Part shown: piece by piece, positions 1 through 5,998 of the stretch
Layout of the letters: each line of letters begins with the position of its first letter
Numbering within the stretch: position 1 is the first letter of the stretch
Assembly (NCBI GenBank): GCA_025935515.1
Contig: JAICVC010000022.1
Location: forward strand, 1-19,643
DNA: 19,643 nt
Direction of reading: 5' to 3'
DNA from: Sphingomonas sp.
GTDB taxonomy: Bacteria; Pseudomonadota; Alphaproteobacteria; Sphingomonadales; Sphingomonadaceae
Made by a program: the position numbers and the translations under genes
Notes under the pieces: generated by a model
Told to the model about the DNA's origin: nothing
Databases searched by the model: none
Seen by the model: only the letters and a program-made list of their open reading frames with translations

Positions 1-832
1 CGACCTTCTCCAGCGCCTGGTAGATCGGCACGGTGCCGATCGGCCCGGGCGAGTTGCGGACGATCCATTCGCGCGTGTCGTGGATGTTGCGGCCGGTGCT
101 GAGGTCCATCACCGTATCGGCGCCCCAGCGGATCGCCCACACCATCTTGTCGACTTCCGACGCGACGTCGGAGGCGACCGCGCTGTTGCCGATGTTGGCG
201 TTGATCTTGACGAGGAAGTTGCGGCCGATAGCCATCGGCTCGGTCTCGGGGTGGTTGATGTTGTTGGGGATGATCGCGCGGCCGCGGGCGACCTCCTCGC
301 GGACGAACTCGGGGGTGACGAGGTCAGGGATCGCGGCGCCGAAATCCTGTCCGTCGCGGGCGGCGTTGAGTGCCTGTTCACGGCCGAGATTCTCGCGGAT
401 CGCGACATATTCCATCTCGGGCGAGACGATGCCGCGCCTGGCGTAGTGCATCTGGGTAACGTTGGCGCCGGGCCTGGCGCGCAGCACGTGCTTGCGGACG
501 TTGGGGAAGGGTTGGACGCCGCCCGAGCGGTCGGGACCGAGCTGGCCATTGTCCTCGGGGCGAACGTCGCGCTGCACCACTTCCTCCACGTCGCCGCGGT
601 CGCGGACCCAGTTCCGGCGGAGCTCGGGCAGGCCGGCCATGATGTCGATGCGGCTGGCCGGGTCGGTGTAGGGGCCGCTGGTGTCGTAGTGCACGACCGG
701 CGGTTCGCCCGACGACGGTTCGAGGTCGACCGCGCGCATTGCGACGCGCAAGTCGCCGACTTGAATCTTGCGCGAGCCGCGGATCGGCCCAGTGGTGACT
801 TTGAGCTCGGTGCGTGCAGGCGCGTCGGCCAT
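1..832 (-). CDS. thiC: Phosphomethylpyrimidine synthase ThiC, N-terminal part (runs off the window)
   Basis: ThiC is the radical-SAM enzyme that converts aminoimidazole ribotide into hydroxymethylpyrimidine phosphate, the pyrimidine half of thiamine. Reading leftward from the ATG at 832-830, 277 codons are present, beginning MADAPARTELKVTTGPIRGS. Family-typical stretches follow: VHYDTSGPYTDP near residue 46, TQMHYARRGI near residue 125, NNINHPE near residue 190, LVKINANIGNSAV near residue 206 and MDLSTGRNIHDTREWI near residue 241. Full-length ThiC is about 600 residues, so the barrel core and the C-terminal CxxCxxxxC cluster motif lie outside the window. The start is fixed by the preceding Shine-Dalgarno AGGGAG seven bases upstream. 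That site lies inside the TPP riboswitch, so expression should be repressed by thiamine pyrophosphate. The identification is secure; only the downstream half is unseen. Confidence 0.97.
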   Translation of the reverse strand, partial: MADAPARTELKVTTGPIRGSRKIQVGDLRVAMRAVDLEPSSGEPPVVHYDTSGPYTDPASRIDIMAGLPELRRNWVRDRGDVEEVVQRDVRPEDNGQLGPDRSGGVQPFPNVRKHVLRARPGANVTQMHYARRGIVSPEMEYVAIRENLGREQALNAARDGQDFGAAIPDLVTPEFVREEVARGRAIIPNNINHPETEPMAIGRNFLVKINANIGNSAVASDVASEVDKMVWAIRWGADTVMDLSTGRNIHDTREWIVRNSPGPIGTVPIYQALEKV

Positions 833-837
833 TATCT

Positions 838-925
838 CTCTCCCTCCACCGGTGCTAACCGGATCAGGTTCAGCGGGTCGCGGCCGGATGCCGCCTCTCA
901 GCTCGATCGAGCTCCCCGGGAAGAG
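838..925 (-). promoter_or_regulatory. TPP riboswitch (THI element) controlling thiC
   Basis: On the minus strand this region carries the diagnostic TPP-aptamer blocks. GGGGAGC (917-911) is followed by GCTGAGA (902-896), then ACCCGCTGAACCTGATC (878-862) and CCGGTTAGCACCGG. The closing P1 stem is CTCTTCCC (925-918) with GGGAGAG (844-838), allowing one bulged base. The 3' strand of P1 is itself the thiC Shine-Dalgarno, which ends seven bases before the ATG. Ligand binding would therefore hide the ribosome site directly, with no separate expression platform. The 29 bases between this element and the upstream EF-hand gene leave little room, so the promoter probably lies in the 3' end of that gene. 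Confidence 0.95.
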
Positions 926-954
926 TCGTCCTTAGGCCCGCGTCCCCAACCGCG

Positions 955-1434
955 CTAGCGGCTTCGCGCCTTGGCCTGCTCCTCGGGCGTCAGCGTGCCG
1001 TCCTTGTTGGCGTCGGCCTTGTTGAAGTTCGCCAGCTGCGGCGCCTTGAACTCGTTGGCGCTGATCTTGCCGTCCTTGTTGGAATCGAGCTTCTGCAACA
1101 ACTGGGCCGGCGATTCGGCGGTGCGAAGTTGCGGCGCCGCGGCGAGGAACTCCTGCAGGTTCAGCGACCCGTCCTTGTTGGTGTCGAGCTGCTTGAACCT
1201 CGCCGTCACCTGCTGGTTGAGCGCGGCCTTCGCCTGCTGCATCTCTTTCTGCTGCTCGGCGGTCAGCTCGGCGCTGGACAGGTTGCCGTCATGGTTGGTG
1301 TCCATGGCGCCGAAACGGCTGTTGAGATTGTTTTCGAAGGCGCCCCGCGTGACCGCCTTTGGCGCGGCCTGGGCGAAAGCCGCCGACGGAATCGCGAGAG
1401 CCGAGAGGGCGATTGCAAGGGTCAGGCTTTTCAT
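955..1434 (-). CDS. Secreted EF-hand calcium-binding protein
   Basis: The product is a 159-residue exported protein (ATG start) built almost entirely of EF-hands. An N-terminal hydrophobic stretch ending PSAAFAQA is a typical signal peptide, cleaved after about residue 21. Four canonical 12-residue loops follow: DTNHDGNLSSAE (about 45-56), DTNKDGSLNLQE (84-95), DSNKDGKISANE (117-128) and DANKDGTLTPEE (141-152). Each keeps Asp at positions 1 and 5, Gly at 6 and Glu at 12, so all four should bind calcium. The start at 1434 is preferred over a TTG one codon upstream because GGAG sits seven bases before the ATG. The role is unknown; periplasmic calcium buffering or sensing is the general inference for this family. 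It lies on the same strand as thiC but without any functional link I can see. Confidence 0.9.
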   Translation of the reverse strand: MKSLTLAIALSALAIPSAAFAQAAPKAVTRGAFENNLNSRFGAMDTNHDGNLSSAELTAEQQKEMQQAKAALNQQVTARFKQLDTNKDGSLNLQEFLAAAPQLRTAESPAQLLQKLDSNKDGKISANEFKAPQLANFNKADANKDGTLTPEEQAKARSR

Positions 1435-1525
1435 CAATCTTCTCCGGACGTTCGCCCTAGCCTAGGCCTCGCGCATCGTGCCGCAAGTGACAATCGCCTG
1501 CGGCGCTGGCAAACCGCCACCGCCG

Positions 1526-2428
1526 ATGAGCAGCCTCACCCATCTCGACCGGCTCGAAGCCGAGAGCATCTTCATCCTGCGCGAGACGGTCGCCGAGGCG
1601 GCGAAGCCGGTGATGCTCTATTCGATGGGCAAGGACAGCGCGGTGATGCTGCACCTGGCGAAGAAGGCCTTCTTCCCCGGACCGCTGCCCTTCCCGTTGC
1701 TCCACGTCGACACGACGTGGAAGTTCAAGGCGATGTATGCCGAGCGCGACAGGATCGGCGCGCAGGCCGGGGTCGAGCTGATCGTCTACCAGAACCCCGA
1801 GGCGCTCGACAAAGGCGTCAACCCATTCGATCACGGCCCCCTGCACACGGATATGTGGAAGACGGAAGGGCTCAAGCAGGCGCTCGATCTCCATCGCTTC
1901 GACGCCGCGTTCGGTGGGGCGCGGCGCGACGAGGAGAAGAGCCGCGCGAAGGAGCGCGTGTTCAGCTTCCGCGACAAGAACCACCGCTGGGACCCGAAGC
2001 GGCAACGGCCCGAGCTGTGGTCGCTGTACAACGTCCGCAAGAACAAGGGCGAGAGCATGCGCGTCTTCCCCTTGTCCAACTGGACCGAGCTCGACGTCTG
2101 GCAATATGTGCTGCGCGAGGGGATCGAGGTAGTGCCGCTCTATTTCGCGGCCGAGCGGCCGACGGTGGAGCGCAACGGCCTGATCCTGATGGTCGACGAC
2201 GAGCGCATGCGGCTGGAGCCGGGCGAAGAAGTGGTGACTCGGACGGTGCGGTTTCGGACCCTCGGCTGCTATCCGTTGTCGGGCGCGGTTCTGAGCGACG
2301 CGGCCAGTGTCGAGGGCATCATCGCCGAGATGCTCGCCAGCGCGACCAGCGAGCGCCAGGGAAGGGCGATCGATCGCGACGCCGGCAGCGCCTCGATGGA
2401 GAAGAAGAAGCAGGAGGGCTACTTCTGA
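1526..2428 (+). CDS. cysD: Sulfate adenylyltransferase subunit 2 (CysD)
   Basis: CysD is the catalytic subunit of ATP sulfurylase, which makes adenosine 5'-phosphosulfate from ATP and sulfate in the cytoplasm. The 300-residue product matches the family length of about 300. It has the PP-loop-type motif SMGKDS at residues 33-38, LHVDTTWKFKAMY at 59-71, FGGARRDEEKSRAKER at 129-144, SNWTELDVW at 184-192 and the terminal KKKQEGYF. The start at 1526 gives the family-typical opening MSSLTHLDRLEAESIF. The reading frame continues to a GTG at 1478, but the extra 16 residues do not look like CysD. No clear Shine-Dalgarno precedes the ATG. Its stop codon overlaps the start of cysNC, indicating translational coupling of the two subunits. 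Confidence 0.96.
   Translation: MSSLTHLDRLEAESIFILRETVAEAAKPVMLYSMGKDSAVMLHLAKKAFFPGPLPFPLLHVDTTWKFKAMYAERDRIGAQAGVELIVYQNPEALDKGVNPFDHGPLHTDMWKTEGLKQALDLHRFDAAFGGARRDEEKSRAKERVFSFRDKNHRWDPKRQRPELWSLYNVRKNKGESMRVFPLSNWTELDVWQYVLREGIEVVPLYFAAERPTVERNGLILMVDDERMRLEPGEEVVTRTVRFRTLGCYPLSGAVLSDAASVEGIIAEMLASATSERQGRAIDRDAGSASMEKKKQEGYF
2413..2418 (+). promoter_or_regulatory. Ribosome binding site that decides the cysNC start
   Basis: GGAGGG lies inside the last codons of cysD, six bases before CTG at 2425. It is among the strongest Shine-Dalgarno matches in the window. It points to CTG as the initiation codon because no ATG, GTG or TTG is in frame nearby. Confidence 0.7.
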
Positions 2429-4320
2429 ATCGCGCCCCCGACGTCCGCGAATGGCTCGCCGCGCAGCAGTCGAAGGAGCTGCTGCGGTTCATCACCTGCG
2501 GCAGCGTCGACGACGGCAAGTCGACGCTGATCGGGCGCCTGCTGTACGAGACCAGGCAGATCTTCGACGACCAGCTCGCCGCCCTCGAAGCCGACAGCAA
2601 ACGGCATGGGACGCAGGGGGAAAAGATCGACTTCGCGTTGCTGGTCGACGGACTTTCGGCCGAGCGCGAGCAGGGCATCACGATCGACGTCGCCTACCGC
2701 TATTTCGCGAGCGAGAAGCGCAAGTTCATCGTCGCCGATACGCCCGGGCACGAACAGTATACGCGCAACATGGTGACGGGCGCCTCGACCGCGGACCTCG
2801 CGGTGCTGCTGGTCGATGCGCGCAAGGGGGTGCTGACCCAGACCCGGCGCCATAGCTATCTGGCCCACCTCGTCGGCATCCGCCGCTTCGTGCTGGCGGT
2901 GAACAAAATGGACCTGGTCGACTATGACCAAGGCGCGTTCGAGGCAATCGCAGCGGAATATCGCGTATTTGCCGGGAAGATCGGCGTTGAAGACTGGATT
3001 GCGATTCCGGTTTCGGGCCTCAATGGCGACAATGTGGTGGCACAGAGCGAAGCCACCGCGTGGTATTCCGGGCCCAGCCTGCTCGACCATCTCAACAACG
3101 TGCCGCTGGACGTCTCCTCAGATGTTGCGAAAGCGTTTCGGATGCCGGTGCAATGGGTCAACCGGCCCAACCAGGATTTTCGGGGGTTTGCCGGCCAGGT
3201 CGCCTCGGGGACGGTGAGGGCGGGCGACGAGGTCCGTATCCTCCCCTCGGGCCGGCAGACGCGGATCGCGCGGATCGTGGCGGCTGGCGGCGATCTCGAT
3301 GAGGCAGTCGCGGGGCAGTCGGTCACCCTGACCTTGGCCGACGACGTGGATTGCTCGCGCGGGGACCTGATCGCGGTCTCGTCCGACCCGCCCGAAGTTG
3401 CCGACCAGTTCGAGGCAACTCTGGTGTGGATGGCCGACGAGCCTTTGCTTCCGGGCCGCGGCTACTGGCTGAAGATCGGCACACAAATGGTCACCGCGAC
3501 TGTCCAGGAGCCCAAATACGAGATCAACGTCAATTCGCTGGACCACCTCGCCGCGAAGGCGCTCGAGCTGAACGCGATCGGCGTCGCGGAGATCGCCACC
3601 GACCGCGACCTCGCCTTCGAGCCTTATGCGGTCGAGGGCTCGAGCCCCAACCGCGTGCTCGGCGGCTTCATCCTGATCGACAAGCTCAGCAACGCGACGG
3701 TCGCCTGCGGCATGCTCCATTTCGCGCTGCGCCGCGCGCACAACATCCATCGCCAGCATCTCGACGTCGGGCGCGAGACCCACGCAGCGCTCAAAGGCCA
3801 GAAGCCGGCCGTCTTGTGGTTCACCGGCCTATCGGGCGCGGGCAAGTCGACCATCGCCAACCTTGTCGAGCAGAAGCTCGCGGCGCGCGGGCGGCACACC
3901 TTCCTGCTCGACGGCGACAATGTCCGGCACGGCCTCAACCGCGACCTCGGCTTCACCGAGGCCGACCGGATCGAGAACATCCGCCGCGTCGGCGAGGTCG
4001 CGCGGCTGATGGCCGACGCCGGCCTGATCGTGATGACGGCCTTCATCTCCCCGTTCCGCGCCGAGCGCGAAATGGTGCGCAAGATGCTGCCCGAAGGCGA
4101 GTTCATCGAGGTGTTCGTCGATACGCCGCTGGCCGAGGCCGAGAAGCGCGACGCCAAGGGCCTCTACGCCAAGGCGCGGGCGGGAGAGCTCAAGAACTTC
4201 ACCGGCATCGACAGTCCCTATGAAGCGCCGGAGGATGCGGAGATCCGTATCGACACGACCGCTATGAGCGCCGAGCAGGCAGCGGACCTCATCGTCGAGG
4301 AGCTGATGAAGCGGCGCTAA
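2425..4320 (+). CDS. cysNC: Bifunctional sulfate adenylyltransferase subunit 1 / APS kinase (CysNC)
   Basis: The N-terminal half is the GTPase subunit of ATP sulfurylase, which couples GTP hydrolysis to APS formation by CysD. The C-terminal half is APS kinase, which phosphorylates APS to PAPS. With CTG as residue 1 the product has 631 residues, normal for CysNC fusions. The GTPase motifs are GSVDDGKS (26-33), DTPGH (105-109) and NKMD (160-163). The CysN barrel region includes NRPNQDFRG and DVDCSRGD. The kinase domain begins near residue 455 with P-loop GLSGAGKST (468-476), then LLDGDNVRHGLNRDLGF and GLYAKARAGELKNFTGIDSPYE. The reading frame stays open far upstream, but that is a shadow of cysD. 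Homology begins at about residue 8 (VREWLAAQQSKELLRF). It forms an operon with cysD and ends three bases from the convergent mipA-type gene. Confidence 0.96.
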   Translation: MNRAPDVREWLAAQQSKELLRFITCGSVDDGKSTLIGRLLYETRQIFDDQLAALEADSKRHGTQGEKIDFALLVDGLSAEREQGITIDVAYRYFASEKRKFIVADTPGHEQYTRNMVTGASTADLAVLLVDARKGVLTQTRRHSYLAHLVGIRRFVLAVNKMDLVDYDQGAFEAIAAEYRVFAGKIGVEDWIAIPVSGLNGDNVVAQSEATAWYSGPSLLDHLNNVPLDVSSDVAKAFRMPVQWVNRPNQDFRGFAGQVASGTVRAGDEVRILPSGRQTRIARIVAAGGDLDEAVAGQSVTLTLADDVDCSRGDLIAVSSDPPEVADQFEATLVWMADEPLLPGRGYWLKIGTQMVTATVQEPKYEINVNSLDHLAAKALELNAIGVAEIATDRDLAFEPYAVEGSSPNRVLGGFILIDKLSNATVACGMLHFALRRAHNIHRQHLDVGRETHAALKGQKPAVLWFTGLSGAGKSTIANLVEQKLAARGRHTFLLDGDNVRHGLNRDLGFTEADRIENIRRVGEVARLMADAGLIVMTAFISPFRAEREMVRKMLPEGEFIEVFVDTPLAEAEKRDAKGLYAKARAGELKNFTGIDSPYEAPEDAEIRIDTTAMSAEQAADLIVEELMKRR

Positions 4321-4323
4321 CCG

Positions 4324-5181
4324 CTACCACGTATAGGCGACGCCGAGCGCGCCCAGCCACTGGCCGGCGCTGCCGCGCTGCGACACGATCGGCGAGCGTT
4401 TGAAGTCGCCGACCAGCCGCGAATATTGGCCAAGGCCGAATATCGAGAAGCCGTGGAGCAGGTCGCCGGTCACCGACTGGTTGAGGAGCAGCCCGAGCTT
4501 CCAGTTCTTCATCCCGCCATCGGCGTCGAACACCGGTAGCGCGTTGCCGGTCGCGAGGCGGTCGGCGGGCGTGATGGTGTAATAATAATCGGCGAACTTG
4601 TTGCTGACGAATTCCATGCCGCCGCTGAGGCTGGCGTAGGTCGTGCGCGACAAGGGCGTCGAGAATTCGACGTTCGGGCTGAAGATCGTCGATTTGTGCG
4701 CGCTGCCGATGTCGTGCGTGACATCGACCCTGAAGCCGAGCGTGTCATAGGGGTTGGTGAGGCCGTGGACGCTGACTCCGGCGAACCCACCGACCTCGAA
4801 CGCGCGCTTGCGTTTCGGCAACAGCTCGACGACGTCATCGTGGATGTGCCGGTAGGTGGTGAGGCGGATGCCTGCGATCGGACCCGCGTTGAAATCAACC
4901 TTGCCGCCGCTGTCGGGAACGACGTCCACGTAAAGATAGGTGCCGCGCGTGCTGAAGGAGATGCCGCTGACCTGGCCGCGGATCGCCGCAGCCGGGATCA
5001 CGCGATAGTCGTCGGAGCCTTCATAATCGGGGGTGATGGCAGCGCCGACCCCGACCGTCACCGTGTCGCGCTTCGAGATCTCCTCGGGACTGGGCAGCTG
5101 GCCAGCCGCGGGCTGATTCTGGGCCAGGGCCGGCGCGCTCAGGCAACCGGCCGCGAGCGCCAGGTAAGCGAGATGACGCAT
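4324..5181 (-). CDS. MipA/OmpV family outer membrane protein
   Basis: The product is a 285-residue predicted outer membrane beta-barrel of the MipA/OmpV family, whose E. coli member is a scaffold linking a murein transglycosylase and a murein synthase. A signal peptide ends at about residue 20 (SAPALAQ). The mature N-terminus has the family-like segment TVGVGAAITPDYEGSDDY (about 42-59), alternating hydrophobic strands run through the rest, and the last residues are LGVAYTW, ending in the aromatic residue typical of barrels. The ATG at 5181 is preceded by GGGGG five bases upstream. It follows fdxA on the same strand after 73 bases that can form a hairpin covering that Shine-Dalgarno. The specific function (scaffold, porin or adhesin) cannot be read from the sequence. 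Confidence 0.88.
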   Translation of the reverse strand: MRHLAYLALAAGCLSAPALAQNQPAAGQLPSPEEISKRDTVTVGVGAAITPDYEGSDDYRVIPAAAIRGQVSGISFSTRGTYLYVDVVPDSGGKVDFNAGPIAGIRLTTYRHIHDDVVELLPKRKRAFEVGGFAGVSVHGLTNPYDTLGFRVDVTHDIGSAHKSTIFSPNVEFSTPLSRTTYASLSGGMEFVSNKFADYYYTITPADRLATGNALPVFDADGGMKNWKLGLLLNQSVTGDLLHGFSIFGLGQYSRLVGDFKRSPIVSQRGSAGQWLGALGVAYTW

Positions 5182-5183
5182 GG

Positions 5184-5236
5184 TTTCCCCCGTTATTGCT
5201 TGTCGTCAGTATGACAGCGGACAAGCCGCGGGGAAA
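5184..5236 (-). promoter_or_regulatory. Leader hairpin burying the mipA-type Shine-Dalgarno
   Basis: In the RNA of the minus strand, UUUCCCC (5236-5230) can pair with GGGGAAA (5190-5184), which contains the Shine-Dalgarno. Above a small internal loop, GCUUGUC (5226-5220) pairs with GACAAGC (5204-5198) around a 15-base loop. A two-base CG pairing extends the lower stem. There is no U-tract, so it is a poor intrinsic terminator for fdxA and fits better as translational control of the next gene. The base pairing is read directly; the regulatory role is inference. Confidence 0.5.
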
Positions 5237-5254
5237 GTTCCGGTAATGAGCAGG

Positions 5255-5593
5255 CTAGTCGCCGGACCCCGCGTCAGGGGTGAAAAATTTGTCGTACTTC
5301 CCTTCCACGCCCTTGAACTCGTCGGCGTCGGCGGGGCTGTCCTTCTTGCGCGTGATGTTCGGCCAGTCGGCGGAGAAGCTGGTGTTGAGCTCGAGCCATT
5401 TCTCGAGCCCGCTCTCGGTGTCGGGAAGGATCGCCTCGGCGGGGCACTCGGGCTCGCATACCCCGCAATCGATGCATTCGTTGGGATTGATGACCAGCAT
5501 CACTTCGCCCTCGTAGAAACAGTCGACGGGGCAGACCTCGACGCAATCCATATATTTGCATTTGATGCAGGCGTCGGTGACGACGTAGGTCAT
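5255..5593 (-). CDS. fdxA: 7Fe ferredoxin (3Fe-4S / 4Fe-4S), FdxA type
   Basis: The product is a 112-residue cytoplasmic electron carrier of the Azotobacter ferredoxin I type. The opening TYVVTDACIKCKYMDCVEVC and the second block CIDCGVCEPECP carry the full ligand set. By analogy with Azotobacter ferredoxin I, Cys9, Cys17 and Cys50 hold the 3Fe-4S cluster, and Cys21, Cys40, Cys43 and Cys46 hold the 4Fe-4S cluster. The C-terminal part (SADWPNITRKK and following) also matches the long form of the family. GGGAG lies nine bases before the ATG. It is 27 bases downstream of the S4-domain gene on the same strand, so helicase, S4 protein and fdxA probably form one transcript. The redox partner is unknown. 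Confidence 0.96.
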   Translation of the reverse strand: MTYVVTDACIKCKYMDCVEVCPVDCFYEGEVMLVINPNECIDCGVCEPECPAEAILPDTESGLEKWLELNTSFSADWPNITRKKDSPADADEFKGVEGKYDKFFTPDAGSGD

Positions 5594-5620
5594 TGAGCTT
5601 CGCTCCCTCTGGGGCCCTCG

Positions 5621-5905
5621 CTAGGTCGCGGGTTTCGGCTCGTCAATTCCCAGCTCCTCGAAGCAGGCGCGCGCCTCCTGCGCCGGCCCGCGGCGGGTCG
5701 GCAGGGTGAGAACTTTCAGAATCCGGACCCGGTCGTGGAGCGGGAGCGCGACGATGCTCCCGACGCGCACAGCCTCGGAGCTTTTCTCGACGCGCCTGCC
5801 GTCGATGCGGACATGGCCCTCGTCGATCACCTGCTGCGCAAGGGTGCGGCTCTTCACCAGCCGGATGAAGAACAGGAACCGGTCGATCCTCACCTCAATC
5901 GTCAC
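5621..5905 (-). CDS. S4-domain RNA-binding protein (Hsp15/HslR-like)
   Basis: The product is a 94-residue protein with an S4 RNA-binding fold filling residues 5-60. The motif RIDRFLFFIRLVKSRTLAQQ is followed by VIDEGHVRIDGRRVEKSSEAVRVGS and then a basic tail, as in Hsp15, which recycles 50S subunits carrying a stranded nascent chain. The start is uncertain. The open frame begins at GTG 5905, inside the terminal inverted repeat of an intergenic palindrome. A second GTG at 5893 would give (M)RIDRFLFF, closer to the usual family start. Neither has a strong Shine-Dalgarno. It lies between the helicase and fdxA on the same strand, pointing to a shared RNA or ribosome theme with the helicase. Confidence 0.88.
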   Translation of the reverse strand: MTIEVRIDRFLFFIRLVKSRTLAQQVIDEGHVRIDGRRVEKSSEAVRVGSIVALPLHDRVRILKVLTLPTRRGPAQEARACFEELGIDEPKPAT

Positions 5906-5996
5906 CCTGATCTCGTTTCAGGGTCCATTTCCTCATTCGTTCAAAGGCCTCCAGCATGGATGCTGAAACAAGTTCAGCATGACGGGTCAGGGTGAC
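5901..5996 (-). repeat. Intergenic palindromic repeat (sphingomonad-type REP/MITE-like unit)
   Basis: This 96-base unit is bounded by a perfect 10-base inverted repeat, GTCACCCTGA (5901-5910) and TCAGGGTGAC (5987-5996). Inside is a second, imperfect inverted pair: CTCGTTTCAGGGTCCAT (from about 5912) against ATGGATGCTGAAACAAG (from about 5956). The sequence resembles the GTCATGCTGAACTTGTTTCAGCATCCATG units that I recall as dispersed non-coding repeats in sphingomonad genomes; that comparison is from memory. It fills the whole gap between the helicase stop codon and the S4 gene. Only one copy is present in this window. Confidence 0.82.
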
Positions 5997-5998
5997 CC

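Noticed and set aside
1455..1466. CCTAGCCTAGGC as an operator between the EF-hand gene and cysD
   Set aside because: The symmetry is short and no partner half-site or promoter box could be found around it.
1129..2424. Very long upstream extension of the cysNC reading frame (to an ATG inside the EF-hand gene region)
   Set aside because: It overlaps cysD in another frame, has no CysN-like sequence before about residue 8 of the proposed protein, and reflects the lack of stops in G+C-rich DNA.
5184..5236. Intrinsic terminator of fdxA
   Set aside because: The stem is strong, but no U-tract follows on the minus strand; the 3' arm is the next gene's ribosome site instead.
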